In this document: piece by piece, positions 17,734 through 26,413 of the stretch
Position numbering within the stretch: position 1 is the first letter of the stretch
How the letters are laid out: every line of letters begins with the position of its first letter
Made by a program: the position numbers and the translations under genes
The notes under the pieces: model-generated
Told to the model about the DNA's origin: nothing
The model's database searches: none
What the model saw: the letters and a program-made list of their open reading frames with translations, nothing else
From: Streptomyces sp. DI166
GTDB lineage: Bacteria > Actinomycetota > Actinomycetes > Streptomycetales > Streptomycetaceae
Assembly (NCBI RefSeq): GCF_900091315.1
Contig: NZ_FLSP01000032.1
Span: 18,226 to 82,225, forward strand
Reading direction: 5' to 3'
DNA: 64,000 bases

Positions 17734-18387
17734 TCAACCGTACCGGCGAGTACGAAGCACCGTCCAGGGGAACCGGCCCGTAACGCTCGTCACTCCTGCG
17801 CCGCCGCGAAGGCCCCCTTCGCCATGCGGTGCAGCAGCTGTGAGGTGGCCCCGCGGCCGGGCAGGGGAGCCGGGGCGGCCGAGGTGCGGGGTGGAGTTGA
17901 GCAGGCCGAAGACCGAGTGGACGGCGGAGCGGGCGGTGGGCTCGGTGAGCGCGGGGTAGGCCTTGCGGACCACCTCCACCCACAGCTCGACGTACTGGCG
18001 CTGGAGCTGGCGGACCAGCTTGCGGTCGCTGTCGCGCAGCCGGTCCAGCTCGCGGTCGTGCAGCGTGATCAGCGGGCGGTCGTCGAGCGCGAAGTCGATG
18101 TGCCCCTCGATCAGGGAGTCCAGCACCGCCGCGGGCCCGTCCCCGTCGGCCTCCGCGAGCCGCCGCTTGGCCCCCGTCAGCAACTGGCCGCTGATGCCCA
18201 CCAGCAGCTCCGCCAGCATCGCGTCCTTGCCCGGGAAGTGCCGGTACAGACCGGGTCCCGAGATGCCGACGGCGGCACCTATCTCGTCGACCCCCACACC
18301 GTGGAAACCGCGTTCGGCGAAGAGCCGCGCGGCCTCCTTGAGGATCTGCTCTCGCCGGGTGGGTGCGTCGGTTCTGGTGGCTGCCAT
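17734..18387 (-). CDS. TetR-family regulator, C-terminus altered by probable frameshift
   Basis: A 217-aa TetR repressor with an intact N-terminal HTH (about residues 10-57: REQILKEAARLFAERGFHG, then GPGLYRHFPGKDAM) and a helical ligand domain. In the sequence as given, the reading frame changes after NSTPHLGRPGSP. Moving one base at the G-run 17864-17867 instead reads ATSQLLHRMAKGAFAAAQE and stops at 17790, which looks like a normal helical TetR C-terminus. The annotated tail (ARPRGHLTAAA...) is therefore probably an artefact of one extra base or a real recent frameshift. It is divergent from the accD1 operon, with two operator-like repeats between. Confidence 0.85.
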   Translation of the reverse strand: MAATRTDAPTRREQILKEAARLFAERGFHGVGVDEIGAAVGISGPGLYRHFPGKDAMLAELLVGISGQLLTGAKRRLAEADGDGPAAVLDSLIEGHIDFALDDRPLITLHDRELDRLRDSDRKLVRQLQRQYVELWVEVVRKAYPALTEPTARSAVHSVFGLLNSTPHLGRPGSPARPRGHLTAAAPHGEGGLRGGAGVTSVTGRFPWTVLRTRRYG

Positions 18388-18410
18388 GCGAGCAATTCTA
18401 GACAGGGAGG

Positions 18411-18424
18411 TTAGCGGTCGTTAA
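18411..18424. promoter_or_regulatory. Candidate TetR operator 1
   Basis: TTAGCGGTCGTTAA lies inside a longer near-palindrome (GGTTAGCGGTCGTTAACC) between the TetR gene and accD1. Both half-sites resemble GTTAACGA. It is one of two similar copies 29 bp apart. Confidence 0.55.
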
Positions 18425-18439
18425 CCTGGAGGAAATGCG

Positions 18440-18453
18440 TTAACGCTCATTAA
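18440..18453. promoter_or_regulatory. Candidate TetR operator 2
   Basis: TTAACGCTCATTAA lies in GTTAACGCTCATTAAC, with the same TTARCGSTCRTTAA pattern as the copy at 18411. It ends 21 bp before the accD1 start, so binding here could block accD1 transcription. Confidence 0.55.
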
Positions 18454-18474
18454 CAAGGGTGAGGGGACCGCAGG

Positions 18475-20091
18475 ATGCACGAGGCACCCGAGCTGACGAG
18501 CGCGGCAGATCCCGCGTCGGCGGCCTGGCAGGCCAATGAGGAGGCGCAGCTCGCGCTGGTCGAGGAGCTGCGCGGCAAGCTCGCCGCGGCGCGCCTGGGC
18601 GGCGGCGAGAAGGCACGCGCGCGGCACACCGCGCGCGGCAAGCTGCTGCCCCGGGACCGGGTGGACACCCTCCTGGACCCCGGCTCCCCCTTCCTGGAGC
18701 TGGCCCCGCTCGCGGCGGAGGGCATGTACGACGGACAGGCCCCGGCCGCCGGGGTGATCGCCGGGATCGGCCGGGTCAGCGGGCGCGAGTGCGTGATCGT
18801 CGCCAACGACGCCACCGTCAAGGGCGGCACCTACTACCCGATGACGGTGAAGAAGCACCTCCGGGCGCAGGAGGTGGCCCTGGAGAACCGGCTGCCGTGT
18901 CTGTACCTGGTCGACTCCGGCGGCGCCTTCCTGCCCATGCAGGACGAGGTCTTCCCCGACCGCGACCACTTCGGGCGGATCTTCTTCAACCAGGCCCGGA
19001 TGTCCGGCGCGGGCATCCCGCAGATCGCGGCGGTCCTCGGCTCCTGCACGGCCGGCGGCGCGTACGTCCCGGCGATGAGCGACGAGGCGGTCATCGTCCG
19101 CAACCAGGGCACGATCTTCCTCGGCGGCCCGCCGCTGGTGAAGGCGGCCACCGGCGAGGTCGTCACGGCCGAGGAGCTGGGCGGCGGTGAGGTCCACTCG
19201 CGCGTGTCGGGCGTGACCGACCATCTCGCGGAGGACGACGCGCACGCCCTCAGGATCGTGCGGAACATCGTCTCCACGCTCCCCGCGCGCGGGCCGCTGC
19301 CCTGGCAGGTGCTGCCCTCCGTCGAGCCCAAGGTCGACCCCTACGGCCTGTACGGCGCGGTCCCGGCCGACCCGCGCACGCCCTACGACGTCCGCGAGAT
19401 CATCGCGCGCGTGGTCGACGGCTCCCGGTTCGCGGAGTTCAAGTCCGAGTTCGGCCAGACCCTGGTCACCGGCTTCGCCCGGATCCACGGCCACCCGGTC
19501 GGCATCGTCGCCAACAACGGCATCCTGTTCTCCGAGTCCGCCCAGAAGGGCGCCCACTTCATCGAGCTGTGCGACCAGCGCGGCATCCCGCTGGTGTTCC
19601 TGCAGAACATCTCCGGGTTCATGGTGGGCCGCGACTACGAGGCGGGCGGCATCGCCAAGCACGGCGCCAAGATGGTCACCGCGGTCGCCACCACCCGCGT
19701 CCCCAAGCTGACGGTCGTGGTGGGCGGTTCGTACGGCGCCGGGAACTACTCCATGTGCGGCAGGGCCTATTCGCCGCGCTTTTTGTGGATGTGGCCGGGC
19801 GCCAAGATCTCCGTCATGGGCGGCGAGCAGGCCGCCTCAGTCCTCGCCACCGTCAAGCGCGACCAGTTGGAGGGCCGCGGCGAGCAGTGGCCCGCGGAGG
19901 AGGAAGAGGCGTTCAAGGCGCCGATCCGCGCCCAGTACGAGCGCCAGGGCAACGCCTACTACGCGACCGCCCGCCTCTGGGACGACGGGGTCATCGACCC
20001 CCTGGAGACCCGGCAGGTGCTGGGCCTGGCACTGACCGCCTGCGCGAACGCGCCGCTGGGTGACCCCCAGTTCGGCGTCTTCCGGATGTGA
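18475..20091 (+). CDS. accD1: Acyl-CoA carboxylase beta subunit (methylcrotonyl-CoA carboxylase type)
   Basis: A 538-aa carboxyltransferase that moves CO2 from biotin to an acyl-CoA, by context methylcrotonyl-CoA in leucine degradation. Carboxyltransferase landmarks are present: RDRVDTLLDPGSPFLELAP, LYLVDSGGAFLPMQDEVFPD, GSCTAGGAYVPAMSDEAVIV and FLQNISGFMVGRDYEAGGI, with GGSYGAGNYSMCGRAYSPRF near the C-terminus, typical of MCC-beta. The start ATG at 18475 follows AGGGTGAGGGG. It is the first gene of the accD1-accA1-hmgL-acdH operon. Confidence 0.93.
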   Translation: MHEAPELTSAADPASAAWQANEEAQLALVEELRGKLAAARLGGGEKARARHTARGKLLPRDRVDTLLDPGSPFLELAPLAAEGMYDGQAPAAGVIAGIGRVSGRECVIVANDATVKGGTYYPMTVKKHLRAQEVALENRLPCLYLVDSGGAFLPMQDEVFPDRDHFGRIFFNQARMSGAGIPQIAAVLGSCTAGGAYVPAMSDEAVIVRNQGTIFLGGPPLVKAATGEVVTAEELGGGEVHSRVSGVTDHLAEDDAHALRIVRNIVSTLPARGPLPWQVLPSVEPKVDPYGLYGAVPADPRTPYDVREIIARVVDGSRFAEFKSEFGQTLVTGFARIHGHPVGIVANNGILFSESAQKGAHFIELCDQRGIPLVFLQNISGFMVGRDYEAGGIAKHGAKMVTAVATTRVPKLTVVVGGSYGAGNYSMCGRAYSPRFLWMWPGAKISVMGGEQAASVLATVKRDQLEGRGEQWPAEEEEAFKAPIRAQYERQGNAYYATARLWDDGVIDPLETRQVLGLALTACANAPLGDPQFGVFRM

Positions 20092-20097
20092 GGACCC

Positions 20098-22029
20098 ATG
20101 TTTGACACAGTGCTCGTCGCCAACCGCGGTGAGATCGCGGTCCGGGTGATCCGCACCCTGCGCGCCCTCGGCGTCCGCTCGGTCGCCGTCTTCTCCGACG
20201 CGGACGCCGACGCCCGGCACGTCCGGGAGGCCGACACGGCGGTACGGATCGGACCGGCGCCCGCGGCCGAGAGCTACCTGTCGGCCGAGCGGCTGCTGGA
20301 GGCCGCCGACCGCACCGGCGCCCAGGCCGTCCACCCGGGATACGGATTCCTCGCCGAGAACGCCGACTTCGCGCGCGCCTGCGCCGAGGCCGGACCGGTC
20401 TTCATCGGGCCGCCCGCCGAGGCGATCTCCCTGATGGGCGACAAGATCCGCGCCAAGGAGACCGTGAAGGCGGCCGGAGTGCCGGTCGTCCCCGGCGGAC
20501 GCGACCCCGAACTCGCCGCCGCGGCCCGCGAACTGGGCGCGCCGGTGCTGCTCAAGCCCAGCGCGGGCGGCGGCGGCAAGGGCATGCGGCTGGTGCGGGA
20601 CCTCGCGGTGCTGGACGAGGAGATCGCGGCGGCCCGGCGTGAGGCGGCGTCCTCCTTCGGCGACGACACGCTGCTGGTCGAGCGGTGGATCGACCGCCCC
20701 CGGCACATCGAGATCCAGGTGCTGGCCGACGGCCACGGCCATGTCGTCCACCTCGGCGAGCGCGAGTGCTCCCTCCAGCGGCGCCACCAGAAGATCATCG
20801 AGGAGGCGCCCTCGGTCCTGCTCGACGAGGAGACGCGGGCCGCGATGGGCGAGGCGGCCGTGCAGGCGGCCCGCTCCTGCGGCTACCGGGGCGCGGGCAC
20901 GGTGGAGTTCATCGTGCCGGGCGTCGACCCGTCCGCGTACTACTTCATGGAGATGAACACCCGCCTCCAGGTGGAGCACCCGGTCACCGAGCTGATCACC
21001 GGGATCGACCTGGTCGAGTGGCAGCTGCGGGTCGCGGCCGGGGAGAAGCTCGCCTTCGCGCAGGACGACATCCGCCTCGACGGCCATGCCGTGGAGGCCC
21101 GGATCTGCGCCGAGGACCCCGCGCGCGGCTTCCTCCCCTCCGGCGGCACCGTGCTGCGGCTGCGCGAGCCCTCCGGGGACGGGGTGCGCACCGACTCCGG
21201 GCTCACCGAGGGCACCGAGGTCGGCAGCCTGTACGACCCGATGCTCTCCAAGGTCATCGTGCACGCCGCGGACCGCCCGACCGCCCTGCGCAAACTCCGC
21301 GCGGCGCTCGCGGAGACGGTGACGCTGGGCGTGCAGACCAACGCCGGGTTCCTGCGCCGCCTGCTGGCCCATCCGGCCGTGGTGGCCGGGGAGCTGGACA
21401 CCGGGCTCGTCGAGCGCGAGGTCGACGGGCTGGTCGCCTCAAAGGTCCCGCAGGAGGTGTACGCGGCTGCGGCGGCAGTACGGCTGAACGCGCTGAAGCC
21501 CGCAGGCGACGGCTGGACGGACCCGTTCTCGGTGCCGAGCGGCTGGCGCCTCGGCGGTACGGCCCAACCGCCCGCCTTCCCCCTGCGCGTGCCGGGGCTC
21601 GACCCCGTCACCCAGGAGGCGCCCGGCACCGGCACGGTCACCGGCGACACCGTCTCCGTCACCCTCGACGGCGTCCGGCACACCTTCCACCGCGCCGCCG
21701 ACTGGCTCGGCCGGGACGGCGACGCCTGGCACGTGCGCGACCACGACCCGGTCGCCGCCTCCCTCACCCGCTCCGCCCACTCCGGCGCCGACTCCCTCAC
21801 CGCGCCCATGCCCGGCACCGTGACCGTGGTCAAGGTCGCCGTCGGGGACGAGGTGAGCGCCGGTCAGAGCCTGCTGGTGGTCGAGGCGATGAAGATGGAG
21901 CACGTCATCTCCGCCCCGCACGCCGGCACCGTCGCCGAACTGGACGTCAAGCCCGGCACCACGGTCGCCATGGACCAGGTGCTCGCGGTCATCGCCCCGG
22001 CGGAGAGCGACGAGGAGGAAACGGCATGA
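20098..22029 (+). CDS. accA1: Acyl-CoA carboxylase alpha subunit (biotin carboxylase plus biotin carrier)
   Basis: A 643-aa two-function subunit. Residues 1-450 are a biotin carboxylase with ATP-grasp features (KPSAGGGGKGMRLVRD, EMNTRLQVEHPVTELITG). A linker leads to a C-terminal biotinyl domain with VVEAMKMEHVI; the biotinylated lysine is residue 599. It transfers CO2 to its own biotin for the AccD1 subunit. It begins 6 bp after the accD1 stop and overlaps hmgL at the stop (ATGA). Confidence 0.95.
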   Translation: MFDTVLVANRGEIAVRVIRTLRALGVRSVAVFSDADADARHVREADTAVRIGPAPAAESYLSAERLLEAADRTGAQAVHPGYGFLAENADFARACAEAGPVFIGPPAEAISLMGDKIRAKETVKAAGVPVVPGGRDPELAAAARELGAPVLLKPSAGGGGKGMRLVRDLAVLDEEIAAARREAASSFGDDTLLVERWIDRPRHIEIQVLADGHGHVVHLGERECSLQRRHQKIIEEAPSVLLDEETRAAMGEAAVQAARSCGYRGAGTVEFIVPGVDPSAYYFMEMNTRLQVEHPVTELITGIDLVEWQLRVAAGEKLAFAQDDIRLDGHAVEARICAEDPARGFLPSGGTVLRLREPSGDGVRTDSGLTEGTEVGSLYDPMLSKVIVHAADRPTALRKLRAALAETVTLGVQTNAGFLRRLLAHPAVVAGELDTGLVEREVDGLVASKVPQEVYAAAAAVRLNALKPAGDGWTDPFSVPSGWRLGGTAQPPAFPLRVPGLDPVTQEAPGTGTVTGDTVSVTLDGVRHTFHRAADWLGRDGDAWHVRDHDPVAASLTRSAHSGADSLTAPMPGTVTVVKVAVGDEVSAGQSLLVVEAMKMEHVISAPHAGTVAELDVKPGTTVAMDQVLAVIAPAESDEEETA

Positions 22030-22970
22030 GCGCCCTCGGCCTCGCCCTCCCCATGACCGTCCCCGCGCCCGGACTGCCCGCACGGGTACGCATCCACGAA
22101 GTCGGCGCCCGCGACGGCCTCCAGAACGAGAAGGCGACCGTGCCGACCGAGGTGAAGGCGGAGTTCATTCGCCGCCTCGCCGACGCCGGCCTGACCACGA
22201 TCGAGGCCACCAGCTTCGTGCACCCCAAGTGGGTGCCCCAGCTCGCCGACGCCGAGCAGCTCTTCCCGCAGGTCTCGGACCTGTCGGTGGACCTGCCGGT
22301 GCTGGTGCCCAACGAGCGCGGCCTGGACCGCGCGCTCGCCCTCGGCGCACGCCGGGTGGCCGTCTTCGCCAGCGCCACCGAGTCCTTCGCCAAGGCCAAC
22401 CTCAACCGCACGGTCGACGAGGCGCTCGCCATGTTCGAGCCGGTGGTGGCCCGCGCGAAGGCGGACGGCGTCCATGTGCGCGGCTATCTGTCGATGTGCT
22501 TCGGCGACCCCTGGGAGGGACCCGTGCCCGCGGCCCAAGTGGTCCGGGTGTGCACGGCGCTGCTGGACCTGGGCTGCGACGAGCTGAGCCTCGGCGACAC
22601 CATCGGCGTGGCCACCCCGGGCCAGGTGACCGCGCTGCTCACCGCGCTGAGCGCGGAGGGCGTGCCCACCGAGGCCCTCGGCGTGCACTTCCACGACACC
22701 TACGGACAGGCGCTGGCGAACACCCTTGCCGCGCTCCAGTACGGCGTCAGCACCGTCGACGCCTCCGCGGGCGGCCTGGGCGGCTGCCCGTACGCCAAGT
22801 CCGCCACCGGGAACCTCGCCACCGAAGACCTCGTGTGGATGCTGCACGGCCTCGGCATCGACACCGGGGTCGACCTCGGCCGTCTCGTCGCCACAAGCGA
22901 GTGGATGGCCGACCGACTGGGCCGCCCCAGCCCGTCCCGCACCGTACGAGCCCTCTCCCACAAGGAGTGA
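22026..22970 (+). CDS. hmgL: Hydroxymethylglutaryl-CoA lyase
   Basis: A 314-aa TIM-barrel aldolase cleaving HMG-CoA to acetoacetate and acetyl-CoA, the last step of leucine breakdown. Landmarks: EVGARDGLQNEK near the N-terminus, ATSFVHPKWVPQLAD, LGVHFHDTYGQALAN (metal-binding His-x-His) and the signature loop GGLGGCPYAKSATGN with the active-site Cys. The ATG at 22026 overlaps the accA1 stop. Known in S. coelicolor at the same operon position. Confidence 0.95.
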   Translation: MSALGLALPMTVPAPGLPARVRIHEVGARDGLQNEKATVPTEVKAEFIRRLADAGLTTIEATSFVHPKWVPQLADAEQLFPQVSDLSVDLPVLVPNERGLDRALALGARRVAVFASATESFAKANLNRTVDEALAMFEPVVARAKADGVHVRGYLSMCFGDPWEGPVPAAQVVRVCTALLDLGCDELSLGDTIGVATPGQVTALLTALSAEGVPTEALGVHFHDTYGQALANTLAALQYGVSTVDASAGGLGGCPYAKSATGNLATEDLVWMLHGLGIDTGVDLGRLVATSEWMADRLGRPSPSRTVRALSHKE

Positions 22971-22975
22971 CCCCC

Positions 22976-24136
22976 ATGGACCACAAGCTCTCCCCCGAGC
23001 TCGAAGAACTGCGCCACACGGTGGAGGAGTTCGCGCACGACGTCGTGGCGCCCAAGATCGGTGACCTGTACGAGCGGCACGAGTTCCCCTACGAGATCGT
23101 CCGCGAGATGGGCCGCATGGGCCTGTTCGGGCTGCCGTTCCCCGAGGAGTACGGCGGCATGGGCGGCGACTACATGGCGCTCGGCATCGCCCTGGAGGAA
23201 CTGGCCCGGGTCGACTCCTCGGTGGCCATCACCCTGGAGGCGGGCGTCTCGCTGGGCGCCATGCCGATCCATCTGTTCGGCACCGAGGAGCAGAAGCGCG
23301 CGTGGCTGCCCCGGCTGTGCACCGGCGAGATCCTCGGCGCCTTCGGGCTGACCGAGCCGGACGGCGGCTCCGACGCGGGCGCGACCCGCACGACGGCCCG
23401 GCTGGACCCGGAGACCGACGAGTGGGTGATCAACGGCACCAAGTGCTTCATCACCAACTCCGGTACCGACATCACCGGTCTGGTCACGGTCACCGCCGTC
23501 ACCGACCGCAAGCCCGACGGCCGGCCCGTGATCTCCTCGATCATCGTCCCGTCCGGCACCCCGGGCTTCACGGTCGCCGCCCCCTACTCGAAGGTCGGCT
23601 GGAACGCCTCCGACACCCGGGAGCTGTCCTTCGTCGACGTCCGGGTGCCGCGCGCCAACCTGCTGGGCACCGAGGGCCGTGGGTACGCCCAGTTCCTGCG
23701 CATCCTCGACGAGGGCCGGATCGCCATCGCGGCGCTGGCGACGGGGCTGGCGCAGGGCTGTGTGGACGAGTCGGTGAAGTACGCCAAGGAGCGGCACGCC
23801 TTCGGCCGCCCGATCGGCGCCAACCAGGCGATCCAGTTCAAGATCGCCGACATGGAGATGAAGGCCCACACCGCCCGGCTGGCCTGGCGGGACGCGGCCA
23901 GCCGGCTGGTGACGGGCGAGCCGTTCAAGAAGGAGGCGGCGCTGGCGAAGCTGTACTCCTCCACGATCGCGGTGGACAACGCCCGCGACGCCACCCAGAT
24001 CCACGGCGGCTACGGCTTCATGAACGAGTACCCGGTGGCCCGGATGTGGCGGGACTCCAAGATCCTGGAGATCGGCGAGGGCACCAGCGAGGTCCAGCGG
24101 ATGCTGATCGCGCGGGAGCTGGGGCTGGTGGGGTAG
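22976..24136 (+). CDS. acdH: Acyl-CoA dehydrogenase (isovaleryl/branched-chain type)
   Basis: A 386-aa FAD dehydrogenase, by operon context oxidising isovaleryl- or other branched acyl-CoA upstream of AccD1/AccA1. Landmarks: GLFGLPFPEEYGGMGGDYMA, GAFGLTEPDGGSDAGAT, FGRPIGANQAIQFKIADME and QIHGGYGFMNEYPVARMWRD. The ATG at 22976 lies 5 bp after the hmgL stop, and AAGGAG at the end of hmgL serves as ribosome-binding site. It is the last gene of the operon, followed by a terminator hairpin. Confidence 0.94.
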   Translation: MDHKLSPELEELRHTVEEFAHDVVAPKIGDLYERHEFPYEIVREMGRMGLFGLPFPEEYGGMGGDYMALGIALEELARVDSSVAITLEAGVSLGAMPIHLFGTEEQKRAWLPRLCTGEILGAFGLTEPDGGSDAGATRTTARLDPETDEWVINGTKCFITNSGTDITGLVTVTAVTDRKPDGRPVISSIIVPSGTPGFTVAAPYSKVGWNASDTRELSFVDVRVPRANLLGTEGRGYAQFLRILDEGRIAIAALATGLAQGCVDESVKYAKERHAFGRPIGANQAIQFKIADMEMKAHTARLAWRDAASRLVTGEPFKKEAALAKLYSSTIAVDNARDATQIHGGYGFMNEYPVARMWRDSKILEIGEGTSEVQRMLIARELGLVG

Positions 24137-24155
24137 TCCGGCAGACGACTTCTTT

Positions 24156-24196
24156 CGAGGCCCAACCTCCGTGCGCTGCGACGGAGTTGGGCCTCG
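24156..24196. terminator. Terminator hairpin after acdH
   Basis: CGAGGCCCAACCTCCGT pairs with ACGGAGTTGGGCCTCG with one bulged C and an 8-nt loop. It separates the catabolic operon from the iron-regulated desE promoter. Confidence 0.85.
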
Positions 24197-24236
24197 GTCC
24201 GTACAGGGTGTGACCCCCGCCCCTGGACATCATCTG

Positions 24237-24251
24237 AGGTTAGGCTAACCT
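24237..24251. promoter_or_regulatory. Iron box (DmdR/IdeR-type operator) before desE
   Basis: AGGTTAGGCTAACCT, a perfect 7-bp inverted repeat around a central G, matching the core of the Streptomyces iron box (TTAGGTTAGGCTNACCTAA). It lies 51-65 bp before desE and predicts repression by Fe-loaded DmdR1. Confidence 0.88.
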
Positions 24252-24301
24252 ACCTTCGAATTGTCCGGCGCAAGATCGCCCTGTTCGAAAGCAGCGTACC
24301 C

Positions 24302-25345
24302 ATGCCCAACGCAGCCACCCACCTCACCCGCCGTGGCATCCTCGCCGCGGGCGGAGCCCTCGGCCTCGGTGCCGTGCTCGCCGCCTGCGGTGACGACGAC
24401 GCGAAAAGCGGTGGCTCCGGCGAGGAGAAGGCCGCCGCGAAGTCCGGCCCCTGGACCTTCAAGGACGACCGCGGCGAGACGGTGAAGCTCGACAAGGTGC
24501 CGACGAACATCGTCGCGTTCACCGGTGTCGCCGCCGCCCTCTTCGACTACGGCATCCAGGTCAAGGGTGTCTTCGGCCCGACCACGACCAAGGAGGGCAA
24601 GCCCGACGTCCAGGCCGGCGACCTCGACGTCAGCAAGGTCACCGTGCTCGGCAACGAGTGGGGCAAGCTCAACATCGAGAAGTACGCGGCCCTGGCCCCC
24701 GAGGTGCTCATCACCACCACCTTCGACGACGCCGGGACCCTGTGGTCGGTGCCGCTGGAGTCCGCCGACAAGATCGCCAAGCTCGCCCCGGACGTCGCGA
24801 TCTCCGTCTACGACCGCCAGCTGACCCAGCCGCTGGAGCGCATGTGGGAGCTGGCCGAGTCGCTGGGCGCGGACATGAAGTCCGCCAAGATCGCCGACTC
24901 GAAGAAGAAGTTCGAGGCCGCCGCCGCCCGGCTGCGCGCCGCCGCCAAGGCCAAGCCCGACATCAAGGTGCTGGCGGGTTCCGCCTCCCCGGAGATCTTC
25001 TATGTCTCCGGCACCAACTTCTCCATCGACCTGGAGTACTTCAAGGCCCTCGGCGTGAACTTCGTCGAGCCCTCCGAGAAGGCCAAGGAGCCCAACGGCG
25101 GCTGGTTCGAGTCGCTGAGCTGGGAGCAGGTCGACAAGTACGAGGCGGACATCATCATCATGGACGACCGCTCCTCGACCCTCCAGCCCGCCGACATCAC
25201 CGAGGCGACCTGGAAGAAGCTCCCGGCCGTCAAGGCGGGCCAGGTCATCCCGCGTTCGCCGGAGCCGATCCTGTCCTACGACAAGTGCACCCCGCTGCTG
25301 GAGAACCTGGCCGAGGCGCTGGAGAACGCCAAGAAGGTCGCCTGA
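24302..25345 (+). CDS. desE: Ferrioxamine-binding lipoprotein of an ABC importer
   Basis: A 347-aa extracellular siderophore-binding lipoprotein. The N-terminus has twin arginines (THLTRRGILAAGG) and a lipobox AVLAAC at Cys29. A periplasmic-binding (TroA/FepB) domain follows with TNIVAFTGVAAALFDYGIQV and the middle DVAISVYDRQL. Known in S. coelicolor as the ferrioxamine E/B receptor next to the des operon. It is preceded by an iron box and followed 5 bp later by desF. The permease and ATPase genes are not in the window. Confidence 0.93.
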   Translation: MPNAATHLTRRGILAAGGALGLGAVLAACGDDDAKSGGSGEEKAAAKSGPWTFKDDRGETVKLDKVPTNIVAFTGVAAALFDYGIQVKGVFGPTTTKEGKPDVQAGDLDVSKVTVLGNEWGKLNIEKYAALAPEVLITTTFDDAGTLWSVPLESADKIAKLAPDVAISVYDRQLTQPLERMWELAESLGADMKSAKIADSKKKFEAAAARLRAAAKAKPDIKVLAGSASPEIFYVSGTNFSIDLEYFKALGVNFVEPSEKAKEPNGGWFESLSWEQVDKYEADIIIMDDRSSTLQPADITEATWKKLPAVKAGQVIPRSPEPILSYDKCTPLLENLAEALENAKKVA

Positions 25346-25350
25346 CCTCC

Positions 25351-26256
25351 ATGGCCACGACCGTAGCCGTCTCGTTCCGCTTCTTCGCCCTTCAGGTCGT
25401 ACGGACGAGGCGGCTCGGTCCGTCCCTGGTCCGGGTGACCTTCGGCGGCGAGGAACTGCGCGACTTCCGCTCCGACGGGCGCGACCAGTCGCTGTCACTG
25501 TTCCTGCCGCACCCGGGGCAGGACGCCCCCGTCGTCCCCGTCGAGCTGGGTGACGGCTGGTGGCAGGGCTGGCGTGAACTGCCCGACGACGTACGGGCGG
25601 TGATGCGCTCGTACACCCTGCGCGCGCTGCGCCGGGACCCCGACGAGATCGACATCGACTTCGTCCTGCACGGCGTCGAGCCCGGCGCCCCGGTCCCGGC
25701 CGGACCCGCCTCCCGGTGGGCCGCCACCGCCCGCGCCGGGGACCGGGTGCTGCTCATCGGGCCCGCCGAGGCGGACAACCGGGCCATCCGGTTCCGCCCG
25801 CCCGCCGACACCGACCTCGTCGTGATCTGGGGCGACGAGACCGCGCTGCCGGCCGTCTCCGCCATCGTCGAGTCGCTGCCCGCCGGGACCCGGGCCCGGG
25901 TCTGGCTGGAGGTCCAGCACGCCGGGGACGTCCAGGAGCTGAGCACGCAGGCGGACGCCGAGATCCACTGGCTGGTCCGCGAGGAGCGGGGCGGCGCCGA
26001 GGGCTCCCCCATGGCCCTCGGACCCACGACCCGCGAACCCGCACCCCGCGAGCCCATGGCCCTGGACGCCCTCCGGCGGGCCCAACTCCCGCCAGCCGAG
26101 CGCCCGTACGTCTGGATCGCCGGCGAGTCGGGGTGCGTGAAGGCGCTGCGTCGGCATTTCGTGGGTGAGCGCGGGATCGACCGGCGCCGGGTCACCTTCG
26201 TCGGCTACTGGCGGCGTGGGATGAGCGAGGAACAGCTGCGCGAGAGCGGCGAGTAG
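25351..26256 (+). CDS. desF: Siderophore-interacting protein (ferric-siderophore reductase)
   Basis: A 301-aa flavoprotein predicted to reduce ferrioxamine and release Fe(II) in the cytoplasm. SIP-family features are an N-terminal FAD-binding barrel with MRSYTLRALRRD, then DRVLLIGPAEADNRAI, and a C-terminal NAD(P)H-binding part with VWGE-type loop (VVIWGDETALPAV) and YVWIAGESGCVKALRRHF. The ATG at 25351 lies 5 bp after the desE stop, so it shares the desE transcript. A Pro/Arg-rich insertion sits near residues 215-240. Confidence 0.9.
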   Translation: MATTVAVSFRFFALQVVRTRRLGPSLVRVTFGGEELRDFRSDGRDQSLSLFLPHPGQDAPVVPVELGDGWWQGWRELPDDVRAVMRSYTLRALRRDPDEIDIDFVLHGVEPGAPVPAGPASRWAATARAGDRVLLIGPAEADNRAIRFRPPADTDLVVIWGDETALPAVSAIVESLPAGTRARVWLEVQHAGDVQELSTQADAEIHWLVREERGGAEGSPMALGPTTREPAPREPMALDALRRAQLPPAERPYVWIAGESGCVKALRRHFVGERGIDRRRVTFVGYWRRGMSEEQLRESGE

Positions 26257-26319
26257 AGCGCCGGACGTGACGACTGTCACGGGCGGACGCGGGTGCTCCC
26301 TGCGCAACACGTGATCGAA

Positions 26320-26338
26320 TTAGGTTAGGCTTACCTAA
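26320..26338. promoter_or_regulatory. Iron box (DmdR/IdeR-type operator) before desA
   Basis: TTAGGTTAGGCTTACCTAA, a near-perfect 19-bp iron box 75 bp before desA. It predicts iron repression of the desABCD operon. Confidence 0.92.
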
Positions 26339-26413
26339 GTCGACGACGTTCACTCCCGTCCCCTTTCGCTCCCTCCCCCCACTCCGCACCGGCTTCCCTT
26401 CGGAGGACCCCCC

